From positions 1-64,000 of the forward strand of contig JBNKTC010000005.1 of assembly GCA_050297855.1 (NCBI GenBank): a DNA stretch of 64,000 bases, read 5' to 3'. Numbering within the stretch: the stretch's first letter is position 1; each line of letters begins with the position of its first letter. Shown one piece after another: positions 1-9,034 of this stretch. The notes under the pieces were generated by a model. The model was not told the DNA's origin. It saw only the letters and a program-made list of their open reading frames with translations, and did no database searches. The stretch comes from SZUA-545 sp050297855 (GTDB taxonomy: Bacteria > Campylobacterota > Campylobacteria > Campylobacterales > SZUA-545). Position numbers and translations under genes: made by a program.

Positions 1-252
1 GGAAACCTCCTGCATAATCGTGAAGTTAACACTGTTAAACGCAAGAGCCGTATCCGGCTTGTAGTACATCAGCAGGAACATCCCGGAGATTACCAGCAGG
101 GCAAACAGGGTCATCAAAACTACACCGAACGCCCAAAGGAAGTTGATGTTTTTCGGAATCCAATACTCAGTCATCAGGACTTTTGTCAGCATGTTTGTCG
201 CCAAACGCTGATCCAGCCAGTCCCCTATATTTTTGCTCTCTCTAATTTCCAT
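1..252 (-). CDS. petB: Cytochrome b N-terminus of bc1 complex (partial)
   Basis: Only the first 84 codons are in the window; the gene runs off the left edge. The reading frame opens with ATG at 252 and begins MEIRESKNIGDWLDQRL, the usual amphipathic start of a cytochrome b. It continues into a first membrane helix around residues 35-60 (FLWAFGVVLMTLFALLVISG) followed by MYYKPD. It lies 10 bases downstream of the Rieske gene in the same direction, the standard petA-petB order of a quinol:cytochrome c oxidoreductase. The heme-ligating histidines lie outside the visible part, so the call rests on the N-terminus and the neighbour. Confidence 0.85.
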   Translation of the reverse strand, partial: MEIRESKNIGDWLDQRLATNMLTKVLMTEYWIPKNINFLWAFGVVLMTLFALLVISGMFLLMYYKPDTALAFNSVNFTIMQEVS

Positions 253-262
253 CTATGCCCCC

Positions 263-778
263 TTATGCCGTTGCCGTCATTTTTTTGTACTCAGGTCCCT
301 CTTCGCCCAGAACGATGGATTGTCCGTCAACTTTGAACGGAGGAATCACCATCGGTTTCGGGGGAGGACCAAACGTATTGACACCGCTGGAGTTAAACTC
401 TCCACCGTGGCACGCACATTTGAACATCTTAGCATCCGGAAGATACGCAGGAATACACCCAAGGTGTGTACAGATTCCGATTACAACCGTAAAACGGGAA
501 CCAGCGACAACCACATCGCGGTTCTCGTTGTTCTCCATGTCAGCACTCTTTTTCAGGATGAATACCGGTTTCCCCCGGAACTCAACCTGACTCAGTTGCC
601 CCTCTTCCATGCCGCTAACATCGACAGTCGTTTTACCGGCAGCTACAACGCTGGGAAGTGGATCCCACGTTTTTTTCATAGCATACGCCGTCAGCCCCGC
701 ACCCGCGGCAGCTGTTACGCCCAGCGCCGCACCGGCACCTTTGATAAACCCTCTACGGTTACAATCACAACCAGCCAT
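263..778 (-). CDS. petA: Rieske 2Fe-2S subunit of ubiquinol-cytochrome c reductase
   Basis: This is the iron-sulfur subunit that passes electrons from quinol to cytochrome c1 on the periplasmic face of the inner membrane. The cluster motifs are CTHLGC at residues 103-108 and CACHGG at 121-126. By family knowledge C103, H105, C121 and H124 bind the 2Fe-2S cluster and C108/C123 form the disulfide. An N-terminal NRRGF (7-11) before a hydrophobic, Ala/Gly-rich helix is a twin-arginine export signal with retained anchor. The length of 171 aa is normal. A strong AAGGAGA ribosome site lies at 785-791. It heads an operon with the cytochrome b gene. Confidence 0.95.
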   Translation of the reverse strand: MAGCDCNRRGFIKGAGAALGVTAAAGAGLTAYAMKKTWDPLPSVVAAGKTTVDVSGMEEGQLSQVEFRGKPVFILKKSADMENNENRDVVVAGSRFTVVIGICTHLGCIPAYLPDAKMFKCACHGGEFNSSGVNTFGPPPKPMVIPPFKVDGQSIVLGEEGPEYKKMTATA

Positions 779-829
779 TAAACGTCTCCTTACAAATTTT
801 CCCAGGAAAAAGCCCTAGAATTTTTTGGT

Positions 830-838
830 AGCATAGCA
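830..838 (-). promoter_or_regulatory. Possible extended -10 for petA operon
   Basis: Read on the minus strand this is TGCTATGCT, an extended -10-like element about 50 bases ahead of the Rieske start codon in the gap between mnmG and petA. No clear -35 is visible, which is common in Campylobacterota sigma-70 promoters. The call is weak. Confidence 0.25.
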
Positions 839-885
839 AAAAACGGCTGACATAAACTTGAGTTATAATTAAGATAAATTCTATC

Positions 886-2748
886 TTATATTTGGACCCT
901 CTGTTTTATATAAATATAGATGACATCCAAAGCTGCCGGGGTGACCCCGCTGATCTCGCTGGCGGAAAAAAGCGTCTCTGGGCGTACCTTCTCCAGCTTT
1001 TCGATCACCTCTTTACTGAGACCCGGCAGGTCGGTGTAGACGAAATCGGCGGGGATCTTTACCGCACTCATCTCGTTCATCTTCGTAATCTGCCGCTCCT
1101 GTTTTTTCACATAATGGGAATATTTTGCCTCGATCAGGATCTGCTCCAGTGCCGCCGGCGAGTATTCCGCAAACTCGGGGATTAGGGTCACCAGCTTCGT
1201 TTCGTTAAAGGTGTGGCGCCCGACGATATTGATCAGCGCCGTCTTCTCCACGATCTTCCCTTCACCGATAGCCGCCAGCCTGGCAATATTCTCCTTGGAG
1301 TTGGTCAGGAAGTTTGTTTCGAGGTAGGCCACTCCCTTGGCGATCTGCTCTTTTTTCATCCTGAGACGCGTAATGGTCTCATCGTCGATCAGCCCCAGTC
1401 TGTACCCGTATTCGCTCAGGCGGATATCGGCATTGTCTTCACGCAATAGCAGCCGAAACTCCGCCCGGGATGTGAACATCCGGTACGGCTCCTTGGTCCC
1501 CTTCGTGACCAGGTCGTCGATCAGTACCCCGATATACGCCTCGTCCCGGCGCAGCACAAAGGGTTCTTCACCCCGGATTCCGAGGACTGCATTGATCCCG
1601 GCGATCAGCCCCTGGGCCGCTGCCTCTTCGTACCCGGTCGTTCCGTTCACCTGTCCGGCAAAGAAGAGCCCTTGGATCTTTTTGGTCTCCAGGGTATGTT
1701 TCAGCTCCGTCGGCTGGATAAAATCATACTCGATGGCGTACCCGTACCGGACGATCCGGGCATTCTCCAGGCCGGGGATGGAGTGGATCATCTTCCGCTG
1801 CACGTCTGTCGGCAGGGAGGTGGAGAGCCCGTTGATGTAGTATTCGTTGGCTTCGAGGGTCTGGGGCTCGACGAAGAGCTGGTGGCGGGGCCGTTCGCGG
1901 AAGCGGTTGACCTTATCCTCGATACTGGGGCAGTAACGCGGCCCGACCCCTTCGATCTGGCCGGTGAACATCGGGGCGCGGTGGAAGTTGGACTCGATGA
2001 TCGTATGGGTCTCTTCGGTCGTGTAGGTGATATGGCACGGCATCTGGAGCGGCTTGAAACTCTCCCGGTCGGTCCGGAAACTGAAAGGGACCGGCGGTTC
2101 GTTCTCCTGCTCCTCCATCTTGGAGAAATCGATGCTGCTGCCGTCGATACGGGCGCATGTCCCGGTCTTCAGCCGTCCGATGTCAAAGCCAAGGTCCCGG
2201 ATCTGCGCGGCCAGCTTGAGGGACGGCAGTTCGTTGATCCGTCCCGCGCTCAGCTTGACATCCCCGATGTGCACGAGGCCGTTGAGAAACGTACCCGAAG
2301 CGATAATGACCGCTTTGGCCTCGTAGCGGTTGCCCAGGTTGGTCGCCACGCCCCTAACCTGCTCCCCTTCGATAATCAGCTCGTCGACGATCTCCTGGGA
2401 GACTGTCAGGTTATCGGTATGGAGGCAGAGATCCCGAGCAGCAATGGCGTAGCGATCCATATCGATCTGGGCCCGGCTGCCCCGGACGGCGGGGCCTTTC
2501 GAAGCATTGAGGGTACGGAACTGCAGCCCCGTTTTGTCGGTCAAGAGCCCCATCTGCCCGCCTATGGCATCCAGCTCCTTGACCAGGTGGCCTTTGGCCA
2601 GTCCGCCTACGGCCGGGTTGCAGCTGGCGGCCCCGATCTGGGAGGCGAGGATTGTTACCAAAAGTGTCTTTTCGCCCATATTGGCACTGGCGAGAGCCGC
2701 TTCGATCCCTGCATGCCCTCCGCCGATTACGATTACGTCATAGTTCAT
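886..2748 (-). CDS. mnmG: tRNA uridine-5-carboxymethylaminomethyl modification enzyme MnmG (GidA)
   Basis: MnmG is the FAD-dependent partner of MnmE and installs the carboxymethylaminomethyl group on the wobble uridine of several tRNAs in the cytoplasm. The protein starts with the Rossmann FAD motif VIVIGGGHAG (residues 5-14) and carries the family signature block around residues 40-50 (SCNPAVGGLAKGHLVKE). The C-terminal helical domain that contacts MnmE and tRNA is complete. The length of 620 aa is typical. It is transcribed alone, away from the petAB genes, and its start faces the small coiled-coil gene at 2885. Confidence 0.97.
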   Translation of the reverse strand: MNYDVIVIGGGHAGIEAALASANMGEKTLLVTILASQIGAASCNPAVGGLAKGHLVKELDAIGGQMGLLTDKTGLQFRTLNASKGPAVRGSRAQIDMDRYAIAARDLCLHTDNLTVSQEIVDELIIEGEQVRGVATNLGNRYEAKAVIIASGTFLNGLVHIGDVKLSAGRINELPSLKLAAQIRDLGFDIGRLKTGTCARIDGSSIDFSKMEEQENEPPVPFSFRTDRESFKPLQMPCHITYTTEETHTIIESNFHRAPMFTGQIEGVGPRYCPSIEDKVNRFRERPRHQLFVEPQTLEANEYYINGLSTSLPTDVQRKMIHSIPGLENARIVRYGYAIEYDFIQPTELKHTLETKKIQGLFFAGQVNGTTGYEEAAAQGLIAGINAVLGIRGEEPFVLRRDEAYIGVLIDDLVTKGTKEPYRMFTSRAEFRLLLREDNADIRLSEYGYRLGLIDDETITRLRMKKEQIAKGVAYLETNFLTNSKENIARLAAIGEGKIVEKTALINIVGRHTFNETKLVTLIPEFAEYSPAALEQILIEAKYSHYVKKQERQITKMNEMSAVKIPADFVYTDLPGLSKEVIEKLEKVRPETLFSASEISGVTPAALDVIYIYIKQRVQI

Positions 2749-2813
2749 TTTATTGTCGATTCATCCAGATTTTTCGCAATTATATCGCAACTTTTTGATT
2801 TAAGAAAATGTGC

Positions 2814-2819
2814 TACAAT
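2814..2819 (+). promoter_or_regulatory. Possible -10 element (TACAAT) for the 2885 gene
   Basis: TGCTACAAT is an extended -10 type sequence in the 136-base divergent gap between mnmG and the small gene at 2885. A T-rich stretch lies upstream but no consensus -35 at proper spacing. Confidence is modest. Confidence 0.35.
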
Positions 2820-2884
2820 AGATCGAGATTTTTCCGATTTATGAGGTGCTTTTAAAAGCCCAAACGTCAATAAAGTAGTGGATT

Positions 2885-3142
2885 ATGGATACAAGTATCG
2901 GCTTGGAACTGGAAAGCGTTTTAAGTGAACTGGAACGCCTGAACAATATCGTTGCGGAGAAAGAGCGTGCCCTCAACAAGGTCAACAGCATCTACCTCAA
3001 CCAGGTGGGGACTGAAAGCTACGAACTTGTGATCAACGACCAGATCTTTACAATGAACCGGGGCGACCTGAACATGCTGCTTGAACAGATGCAGGATGCC
3101 GGCGTCTTCTCACGACTCGCCGAGACTAAAATATCTCGATAA
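2885..3142 (+). CDS. Small coiled-coil protein of unknown function
   Basis: This 85-residue protein is not recognised as a named family. Residues 8-40 are strongly helical with heptad-like Leu/Val spacing (LESVLSELERLNNIVAEKE), so a coiled coil is likely. The second half (YELVINDQIFTMNRGDLNMLLEQ) looks like a short strand-helix unit. There is no signal peptide or membrane segment, so it should be cytoplasmic. It has its own promoter-like region behind mnmG, and its last 17 bases overlap the end of the converging AroE-like gene. Clean codon use and position support a real gene. Confidence 0.7.
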   Translation: MDTSIGLELESVLSELERLNNIVAEKERALNKVNSIYLNQVGTESYELVINDQIFTMNRGDLNMLLEQMQDAGVFSRLAETKISR

Positions 3143-3956
3143 CTTCCGCGCTCTCCATAAAGTTCTCATCGATACGGCAGGGTGTGCCGAAAACCCGCTC
3201 GCTCATCATTTTTGTCATCAGCATCGTCATATAGTACGGGCCCTGATAACGGATACCCTTTTGCCAGGATGCCCCGTTAAAGGAGCCGTTGCAGTCATAT
3301 ACCTTCGCACCCGCCTTCAGGTCCGAAAAGGCCATCTTGGTATCCAGCTCCAGGCAGTTGATCACCACGTCGGTACCGCTCAGGTCCGTAGTCACCCCCT
3401 CCGCGCACCGTTCGATCTCAAAAGCATCATACCCGCACGCCGCCTTCACCGTCTGCGAAAGGGCCAGTGCCGCCTCGGGGGCGGGATCGACGATGACTAT
3501 CTTTTTCGGTTTCTTTGCCGCGAAGGCGAGGGCAGCGGCCACGCCATCGCCGCCGCTGCCCATGACGGCGATTACCATCTCGTCAAGGCTACCCTCTTCA
3601 GCCATTTCTAGCGCGATCCCCGCTGACTTAAAATTCTCGCCATGCAGCATACCGTCTACGATCACAATAGCGTCCACCGCGCTGGAACACTCCGCTTCCG
3701 GGGAAAATCGGTCGATATACTCCAACACTTTCGGCATATGGGATGGCAGGATAAAGAGGCCTTTGATCGTCTTGGTCTTGATGTTGGTCAAGAAAAAGGG
3801 AACATCGTCATCGCGGATATTGAAGATGGAGCAGAAGGCGTTCAGTCCGTTAAAATCGTAAAAGGCATTGATCATACTCGGAAGCGGCGTCTTCTCCAGC
3901 GCATCGCCCACCAGGCCGAATAGCAGGGTATCACGCTTAATCTGTTCGGGTGTCAT
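3126..3956 (-). CDS. Shikimate-dehydrogenase-fold protein lacking catalytic residues
   Basis: The 276-aa sequence aligns along its length with AroE. The N-terminal substrate domain can be matched without gaps around KGLFILPSHMPKVLEYIDRF (residues 65-84), and a dinucleotide-binding loop GSGGDGVAAALA sits at 133-144. However, the catalytic Lys of AroE (in N-V-T-x-P-x-K) is Met74 here, the catalytic Asp (in N-T-D-G) is Lys110, and the substrate-binding Ser pair near the N-terminus is Thr/Leu. Shikimate dehydrogenase activity is therefore unlikely. It is the last gene of a set with a ferredoxin and a TorD-type chaperone, which suggests an accessory role in metalloenzyme assembly; that role is inference. 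Confidence 0.75.
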   Translation of the reverse strand: MTPEQIKRDTLLFGLVGDALEKTPLPSMINAFYDFNGLNAFCSIFNIRDDDVPFFLTNIKTKTIKGLFILPSHMPKVLEYIDRFSPEAECSSAVDAIVIVDGMLHGENFKSAGIALEMAEEGSLDEMVIAVMGSGGDGVAAALAFAAKKPKKIVIVDPAPEAALALSQTVKAACGYDAFEIERCAEGVTTDLSGTDVVINCLELDTKMAFSDLKAGAKVYDCNGSFNGASWQKGIRYQGPYYMTMLMTKMMSERVFGTPCRIDENFMESAEVIEIF

Positions 3957-3965
3957 CTCTCTCTC

Positions 3966-5063
3966 CTAAAAACCGACCAGGTCTCTGGCCTCGTCGTCCA
4001 TTTCTCGGCAACGGGGGCAGACATCGCTGCCGTCGTTGACATAGGGCATCCCGCAGTCGCCGCACTGGCGCATAAAAAATGTCGCCAGTTTTTTACGCTC
4101 GGGCTGTGTAAACATCCCCTTGGTAAAGGTCGTCTCTTTGTCCAGGCAATGATCCGGACAGATGTCATGACAGGAGTTGCACGCCACGCAGTGGAGGAAA
4201 TCAAAGGCGATCTTTCCTTTCATCCGTTCACCGACCAGTGCGCCTGTCGGACAGATGTGGTAGCAGAGTGCACAGTTGGTGCAGCGGCTCTTGTCGATCA
4301 CCTTATCGGTGATAAATCCAAAATCGCCCGCCGCAAGCGTCGCCTCTGCATCGCCCGTCAATCCCCGCGTCGCACTGATAAAAAAGGCACGCCGGAAAGG
4401 AAGCTGCTTCTCCCTCACACGGTTGCGGCTATAGTCGCTGTCCCCGACACCGACAAACTCCTGCATCGCCACATCCACCTCTTTGTCAAAGCGCATCTTG
4501 GCCTTAACGGCATCCTTGACATTAAGCTTGGAAAAGAGTTCGCGCCGGGAGAGAGCCGGTTCTTCGGTATTTTTGCCCGCCGTATCCGCATCCACCGCTT
4601 CGGCCTTGATACAAAACGGGGAAGCAAACACTTCCAGGAAACGATTGGCTTCACCGATCGACTCCTCGATATGGTCTGCCACCGATCCGGCAAGCTCACA
4701 CCCTTCACAGTGCCCGGTATCCAGGGTGATATCGCGTCCCTTTTCCAGGACCAGGCCGACCAGGTACTCGCTGTTCAACGCGGCCAGGCAGGGGATGTTC
4801 GTTTTGCAGCTGATCACAGTAGAGGAATCCGCCACAAACCGGGCGACAAAATTTTCGTGGACAAACCCGTCGATACGGAAACTCTCCGTCGGGCAGACCC
4901 CCTGGCACGCCCCGCAGCGGACACAGTCGGCGGGGGCGTAAGTCAGTACATGCTCCTCGATACGGATCACGTCCGCCGGGCAGACCGTCTCGCACTTGGT
5001 ACAGCCGGCACTCTTGTTGCTCGTCAGAACACAGGCGGCATAGTCAAGGGAGAGGTTGGCCAA
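3966..5063 (-). CDS. Multi-cluster 4Fe-4S ferredoxin-like protein with C-terminal zinc ribbon
   Basis: The 365-aa protein has four classic 4Fe-4S motifs in two pairs: C21xxC24xxxC28P with C47xxC50xxC53xxxC57P, and C261xxC264xxC267xxxC271P with C292xxC295xxC298xxxC302P. Further cysteines at 86, 92, 119 and 122 in the middle may hold another centre. The end carries a rubredoxin-like knuckle pair C334xxC337 and C349xxC352. No signal peptide is present, so it is cytoplasmic. It sits 2 bases after the TorD-like gene and 9 bases before the AroE-like gene. Similar ferredoxins accompany formate dehydrogenase or other molybdoenzyme loci in Campylobacterota, but the partner enzyme is not in this window. 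Confidence 0.85.
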   Translation of the reverse strand: MANLSLDYAACVLTSNKSAGCTKCETVCPADVIRIEEHVLTYAPADCVRCGACQGVCPTESFRIDGFVHENFVARFVADSSTVISCKTNIPCLAALNSEYLVGLVLEKGRDITLDTGHCEGCELAGSVADHIEESIGEANRFLEVFASPFCIKAEAVDADTAGKNTEEPALSRRELFSKLNVKDAVKAKMRFDKEVDVAMQEFVGVGDSDYSRNRVREKQLPFRRAFFISATRGLTGDAEATLAAGDFGFITDKVIDKSRCTNCALCYHICPTGALVGERMKGKIAFDFLHCVACNSCHDICPDHCLDKETTFTKGMFTQPERKKLATFFMRQCGDCGMPYVNDGSDVCPRCREMDDEARDLVGF

Positions 5064-5065
5064 GT

Positions 5066-5677
5066 TTAGAGCGCCCCGGTGATATATTCGTAATCGGCAA
5101 AAAGGAAGTCAAGCGCCAGGTCGGCAAAATCGGCGTAAAAGCCGGTCTCGGCTTCGTTTTTGACCTGGGCAAGGAAAAGCGGACCCCAGGAGAGCAGGTG
5201 CTCTTTCATAAAACGCTGCTGGATCTCCAAAAGCTCTTTGGCAGCCTCTTTGTCGCCGTTGTCCCGCGCTTTTCGTTCCCCGTCGACGAGGACGTACATA
5301 AACTCCATCTCACACCCGATCTGGTCGGCCGAGACCGCCCGCGCTTTAGTCAGGTCGATCTGGAAATCGTACTGCTCGTAAAACTGCACTACGGGATTAG
5401 ACCCCCCGGTGTTCATCATGCCGTCTTCGCGCTTGTAAAAGGACTCGTAAGGTGTCAGGTGGAGCAGGAAGAGGTTGGTAAAATCGACATTCAGCACCTC
5501 ATCGATATACCGTTCCATATCGGCCTCGATCGCCGATTTCTCTTCAGCCAGTCCCGGAAGCATCGCCAAGAGTTTCTCGTTTTTAAACACCGTCTTCATA
5601 AGGTCGGTGTCGCACTCTTGCATCATCACCCTTGAAAGCAGGGCATAAAAATTCAGCCGTTGTTCAATTTCACGCAT
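5066..5677 (-). CDS. TorD/DmsD-family molybdoenzyme chaperone
   Basis: The 203-aa all-helical protein matches the TorD family in length and layout. It has an N-terminal helix with R-x-x-x-Y-x-x-L-S-R, a central Y-E-S-F-Y segment (TPYESFYKRED), and a late E-x-x-F-M acidic helix (GCEMEFMYVLVDGE). TorD-like proteins bind the signal peptide and apoprotein of molybdopterin enzymes and hold them for cofactor insertion. It is the first gene of the set with the ferredoxin and the AroE-like protein, with an AAGGAT ribosome site just before the start. The client is unknown; mobA lies at 12.0 kb in the same window. Confidence 0.82.
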   Translation of the reverse strand: MREIEQRLNFYALLSRVMMQECDTDLMKTVFKNEKLLAMLPGLAEEKSAIEADMERYIDEVLNVDFTNLFLLHLTPYESFYKREDGMMNTGGSNPVVQFYEQYDFQIDLTKARAVSADQIGCEMEFMYVLVDGERKARDNGDKEAAKELLEIQQRFMKEHLLSWGPLFLAQVKNEAETGFYADFADLALDFLFADYEYITGAL

Positions 5678-5826
5678 TCTTATCCTTTAAAACTGGCGCT
5701 TATGGTATCACACTATCGTTATAATCCTATTTAAGAGATAAATTACCCTATTTACCCCAATCTCCCTTCAGTACGTCGTCCCATTAAGTCGCATTACAAC
5801 TCTATTTAAGTAAAATCGAAAGAGAT

Positions 5827-7656
5827 TTGGAAGGATGGGAACTGCATTTGTATAGAGAGATTCTAATCCCTAGTGTGAGAAAACGGACCCTGTTTTTCCT
5901 GGTAAACGATCTGATGATCTCCCTATTTACCTTCTATGCTGCCTACCTCCTCCGGTTTAACTTCGATATTCCCGTTCAGTGGTTTGAGAACTTTCTTTCA
6001 CTTTTTATCACACTTTTCCTACTCAAGACTGCGGCACTATTCTTTTTTAACGTCTACAACACCCCCTGGCGTTTTTTTGCGCTAAACAGTTTTAAACAGA
6101 TCATAAAAGCCCACCTGGTCTCCTACGCCGTCTTCGTCGCCGTTTTCTGGATCTTCCGGGACTACTACGGCCCGATGCCCCGCTCCGTCGTGATCATCGA
6201 TATGTTTCTCTCCATCTTTTTTATCGGGAGTCTCCGTGTCGCCAAACGGATCTTTATCGAGAGCAGCAACCACACCGGGACGGCCACTATCATCCTGGGA
6301 GCGGACAAAAACGCAGAGATGGCCATCCGCTACATCTCGGGGCCGGGCAGTGAACTCTACCCCGTCGCGCTGGCGGATGAGAATCCCGACAAGATCTCCT
6401 CCTTTATCCACGGGATACGGGTCTACGACCGGAACAAACTTGCACCGGTCGTACGACGCCTGGGCATCAAAGCCGCGATCATCTCCGAAAAACTCCCGCC
6501 CAAAAAGCTGGACGCTCTCTTTGAAGAGCTGAAAGAGCTGGAGATCGACACGGTCAAGATCATGCAGTTTTTCGGGGACGAAGAGGAGCTGAAAGACATC
6601 TCCATCGAAGACCTCCTCGCCCGCAAGCCCAAAGACCTTGACAAAGGGGCGATCAAAGCCTTTATCGGCGGTAAGAGTGTACTGGTCACCGGGGCGGGCG
6701 GCAGCATCGGCAGTGAGATCTGCCGCCAGGCAGTCCGTTTCGGGGCCAGACGCCTTATCATGATAGACAACAGTGAATACAACCTCTACCGCATCAGCGA
6801 CGAGCTGCAGGATGCCGATATCTCCGCACGGCTCGTCTCCGTACTGGAGTACGACAAGCTGGAGCGGATCTTTGCCGCGGAAAAACCGGATATCGTCCTC
6901 CATGCAGCGGCCTACAAACACGTCCCCCTTGTCGAGGAAAATATAGACAGCGCCGTGGAGAACAATATACAGGGCAGCCGCAACGTCATCGACCTCAGCA
7001 TCAAACATGACGTGGGGACCTTTATCCTTGTCTCCACCGACAAGGCGGTCCGTCCCACCAACGTCATGGGGGCCACCAAGCGCGCCTGCGAACTCTACGC
7101 CCAGAGCGTTCCGAGTCCCCGTACCAAGATCGCCGTCGTCCGCTTCGGCAACGTCCTGGGCTCCTCGGGATCGGTCATCCCCAAGTTCAAAGAACAGATC
7201 AGGCAGGGCGGACCGCTGACGGTCACCCACCCCGAGATCTCCCGTTACTTTATGCTCATCAGCGAAGCGTGCGAACTGGTCCTCCAGGCGGCGACCCTGG
7301 CAACGGACAAAGAGGTATTCGTCCTCGATATGGGCGAACCGGTCCGCATCCGGGACCTGGCTGAGAAGATGCTGATGCTGGCCGGACGGGAGGAGATCCC
7401 GATCGAATATATCGGCCTGCGGGAAGGTGAAAAACTCTATGAAGAGCTGCTTATCGACGAGAACGACAAACAGACACGTTACAGCTCCATCTTCATCGCC
7501 GGCCCCAAAGTAGCAAGCTACGAATCGATCCGCAGCGGGATCGAAGCGCTCTTAAAAGCGGAAGATAAAGTGGCCGCCCTCAAAATACTCATCCCGGAGT
7601 TCGAACACAAGCGCGACAACCTCAAAAACGACACCATCGTCTCACAGGAGGCGTAA
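5827..7656 (+). CDS. pglF: UDP-N-acetylglucosamine 4,6-dehydratase (PglF/WbpM/CapD family)
   Basis: This membrane-anchored short-chain dehydrogenase makes UDP-4-keto-6-deoxy-HexNAc, the first step to bacillosamine-type sugars for glycoproteins or surface glycans. About four hydrophobic helices cover residues 20-140, followed by a CoA-binding-like domain and the catalytic domain with TGAGGSIGSE at 288-297. The active-site block TDKAVRPTNVMGATKR gives T404-D405-K406, M414 and K418, the arrangement known from PglF. The length of 609 aa fits. The start is uncertain: TTG at 5827 gives the longest form, but TTG at 5848 has an AAGGA upstream. It is followed 1 base later by a phosphohexomutase. Confidence 0.9.
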   Translation: MEGWELHLYREILIPSVRKRTLFFLVNDLMISLFTFYAAYLLRFNFDIPVQWFENFLSLFITLFLLKTAALFFFNVYNTPWRFFALNSFKQIIKAHLVSYAVFVAVFWIFRDYYGPMPRSVVIIDMFLSIFFIGSLRVAKRIFIESSNHTGTATIILGADKNAEMAIRYISGPGSELYPVALADENPDKISSFIHGIRVYDRNKLAPVVRRLGIKAAIISEKLPPKKLDALFEELKELEIDTVKIMQFFGDEEELKDISIEDLLARKPKDLDKGAIKAFIGGKSVLVTGAGGSIGSEICRQAVRFGARRLIMIDNSEYNLYRISDELQDADISARLVSVLEYDKLERIFAAEKPDIVLHAAAYKHVPLVEENIDSAVENNIQGSRNVIDLSIKHDVGTFILVSTDKAVRPTNVMGATKRACELYAQSVPSPRTKIAVVRFGNVLGSSGSVIPKFKEQIRQGGPLTVTHPEISRYFMLISEACELVLQAATLATDKEVFVLDMGEPVRIRDLAEKMLMLAGREEIPIEYIGLREGEKLYEELLIDENDKQTRYSSIFIAGPKVASYESIRSGIEALLKAEDKVAALKILIPEFEHKRDNLKNDTIVSQEA

Positions 7657-7657
7657 C

Positions 7658-9034
7658 GTGCAATCGATCTTCAGAGAGTACGATATCCGCGGCATTTACG
7701 AAAAAGAGCTTAACGAACAGCGTGTTAAACTGATCGGATACCACTTTGGCAAAAAGGTCAAAGAACATAAGGCTGAACCCAGCGTAGCGGTAGGGTACGA
7801 TGCCAGACTCCACTCCCCCCGTTTAAAGGAGTGGCTCGCCTGCGGCCTGAACGACGCGGGGGTGACGGTCCTCGATATGGGGCTGGTGGCCACTCCGGTC
7901 AACTATTTTGCCGGTTTCCAGGAGTTTGACGGGATCATCCCCAGTGCCACGGTCATGATCACCGGCTCCCACAACCCCCCTGAATACAACGGTTTCAAGA
8001 TGACGATCGACAACACCCCCTTCTTCGGCGATGATATCTATGCGCTGGGACGGACCGTCCACGATGATCCGGACACGCCTGTGGGAGATAATGCAGCCAC
8101 CGTCACGATCGATGCAAAATCCCGCTATATCGACTTCCTGACCCACGCTTTTTCCCACCTCAAAGGGATGTCCGGCCGATTTGTCTTCGACTGCGGCAAC
8201 GGTGTTGCCGGTGTGGTCCTGGAGGATATCCTCACCAACCTGGCGATCGATTACAAACTGCTCTACAAAGAGCCCGACGGCACCTTCCCAAACCACCATC
8301 CGGACCCCAGTGAAGAGCACAACCTGGCAGATCTCAAAAAAGAGCTGCAGGGCAATTTTGATTTCGGTTTTGCCTACGATGGGGATGCAGACCGGATTGC
8401 GGTCCTCTCCAAAAAGCACAATTTCAAAGGAGACATCCTCGCCCTCTTCTTCGCCTCCGGGATGGAGAACCCCACCGTCATCGGCGAAGTCAAATGCTCC
8501 CAGCTGATGTATGACGGCATCAACAAACAGGGCAGAGCCGTCATGTACAAAACGGGTCACTCCAACCTCAAAGTCAAGCTTAAGGAGCTAAAGGCGGACC
8601 TGGCGGCGGAAGTGAGCGGCCACCTCTTTTTTAATGACCGCTATTTCGGTTACGACGACGGGATCTACGCGACTTTCCGCACCCTGGAGCTGATCCGGGA
8701 GGGGTTTGCCTTCGACGCACAGTACGAAGCGCTCCCGAAATATTACTCGACAGATGAGATCAAGGTCCACACCACCGAAACGGAGAAGTTCAGGATCATG
8801 GATCGTCTTAAATCCGCACTGGAGCAACCCGGAAGCGGATTTCCAAAAATTAAGGATATAATAGAGATAGATGGAGTACGGGTCGTCTTTGAAGAGGGGT
8901 GGGGTCTGGTACGCGCCTCCAATACGACCCCTGTACTGGTCACACGATTTGAGGCCTCGACACCCGAATCCCTAGAGACGATCCGAAACGCGATGAACGG
9001 ACTGATCGAAAAATCAAAAGAAACGGATACATGA
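7658..9034 (+). CDS. Phosphomannomutase/phosphoglucomutase
   Basis: The enzyme moves phosphate between C6 and C1 of hexoses and so supplies GDP-mannose or UDP-glucose pathways. It shows the phosphoserine loop TGSHNPPEYNG with S104, the magnesium loop DGDADRI with D241, D243 and D245, and a C-terminal phosphate-binding loop (RASNTTPVLVTRFE). The 458-aa length and order of four domains fit the alpha-D-phosphohexomutase family (AlgC/ManB type). The GTG start at 7658 follows the dehydratase stop almost directly and a GGAGG site, so the two are co-transcribed. Mannose versus glucose preference cannot be told from sequence. Confidence 0.92.
   Translation: MQSIFREYDIRGIYEKELNEQRVKLIGYHFGKKVKEHKAEPSVAVGYDARLHSPRLKEWLACGLNDAGVTVLDMGLVATPVNYFAGFQEFDGIIPSATVMITGSHNPPEYNGFKMTIDNTPFFGDDIYALGRTVHDDPDTPVGDNAATVTIDAKSRYIDFLTHAFSHLKGMSGRFVFDCGNGVAGVVLEDILTNLAIDYKLLYKEPDGTFPNHHPDPSEEHNLADLKKELQGNFDFGFAYDGDADRIAVLSKKHNFKGDILALFFASGMENPTVIGEVKCSQLMYDGINKQGRAVMYKTGHSNLKVKLKELKADLAAEVSGHLFFNDRYFGYDDGIYATFRTLELIREGFAFDAQYEALPKYYSTDEIKVHTTETEKFRIMDRLKSALEQPGSGFPKIKDIIEIDGVRVVFEEGWGLVRASNTTPVLVTRFEASTPESLETIRNAMNGLIEKSKETDT

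Noticed and set aside
871..887. AAGATA-AATTC-TATCTT inverted repeat at the end of mnmG, considered as a terminator
   Set aside because: The stem is 6 A/T-rich pairs, overlaps the stop codon and has no T run in the transcript sense; too weak to call.
1672..2844. 390-codon open frame on the plus strand opposite mnmG
   Set aside because: It lies fully antisense to the strongly conserved mnmG, has no recognisable motifs or ribosome site, and reflects codon bias of the real gene.
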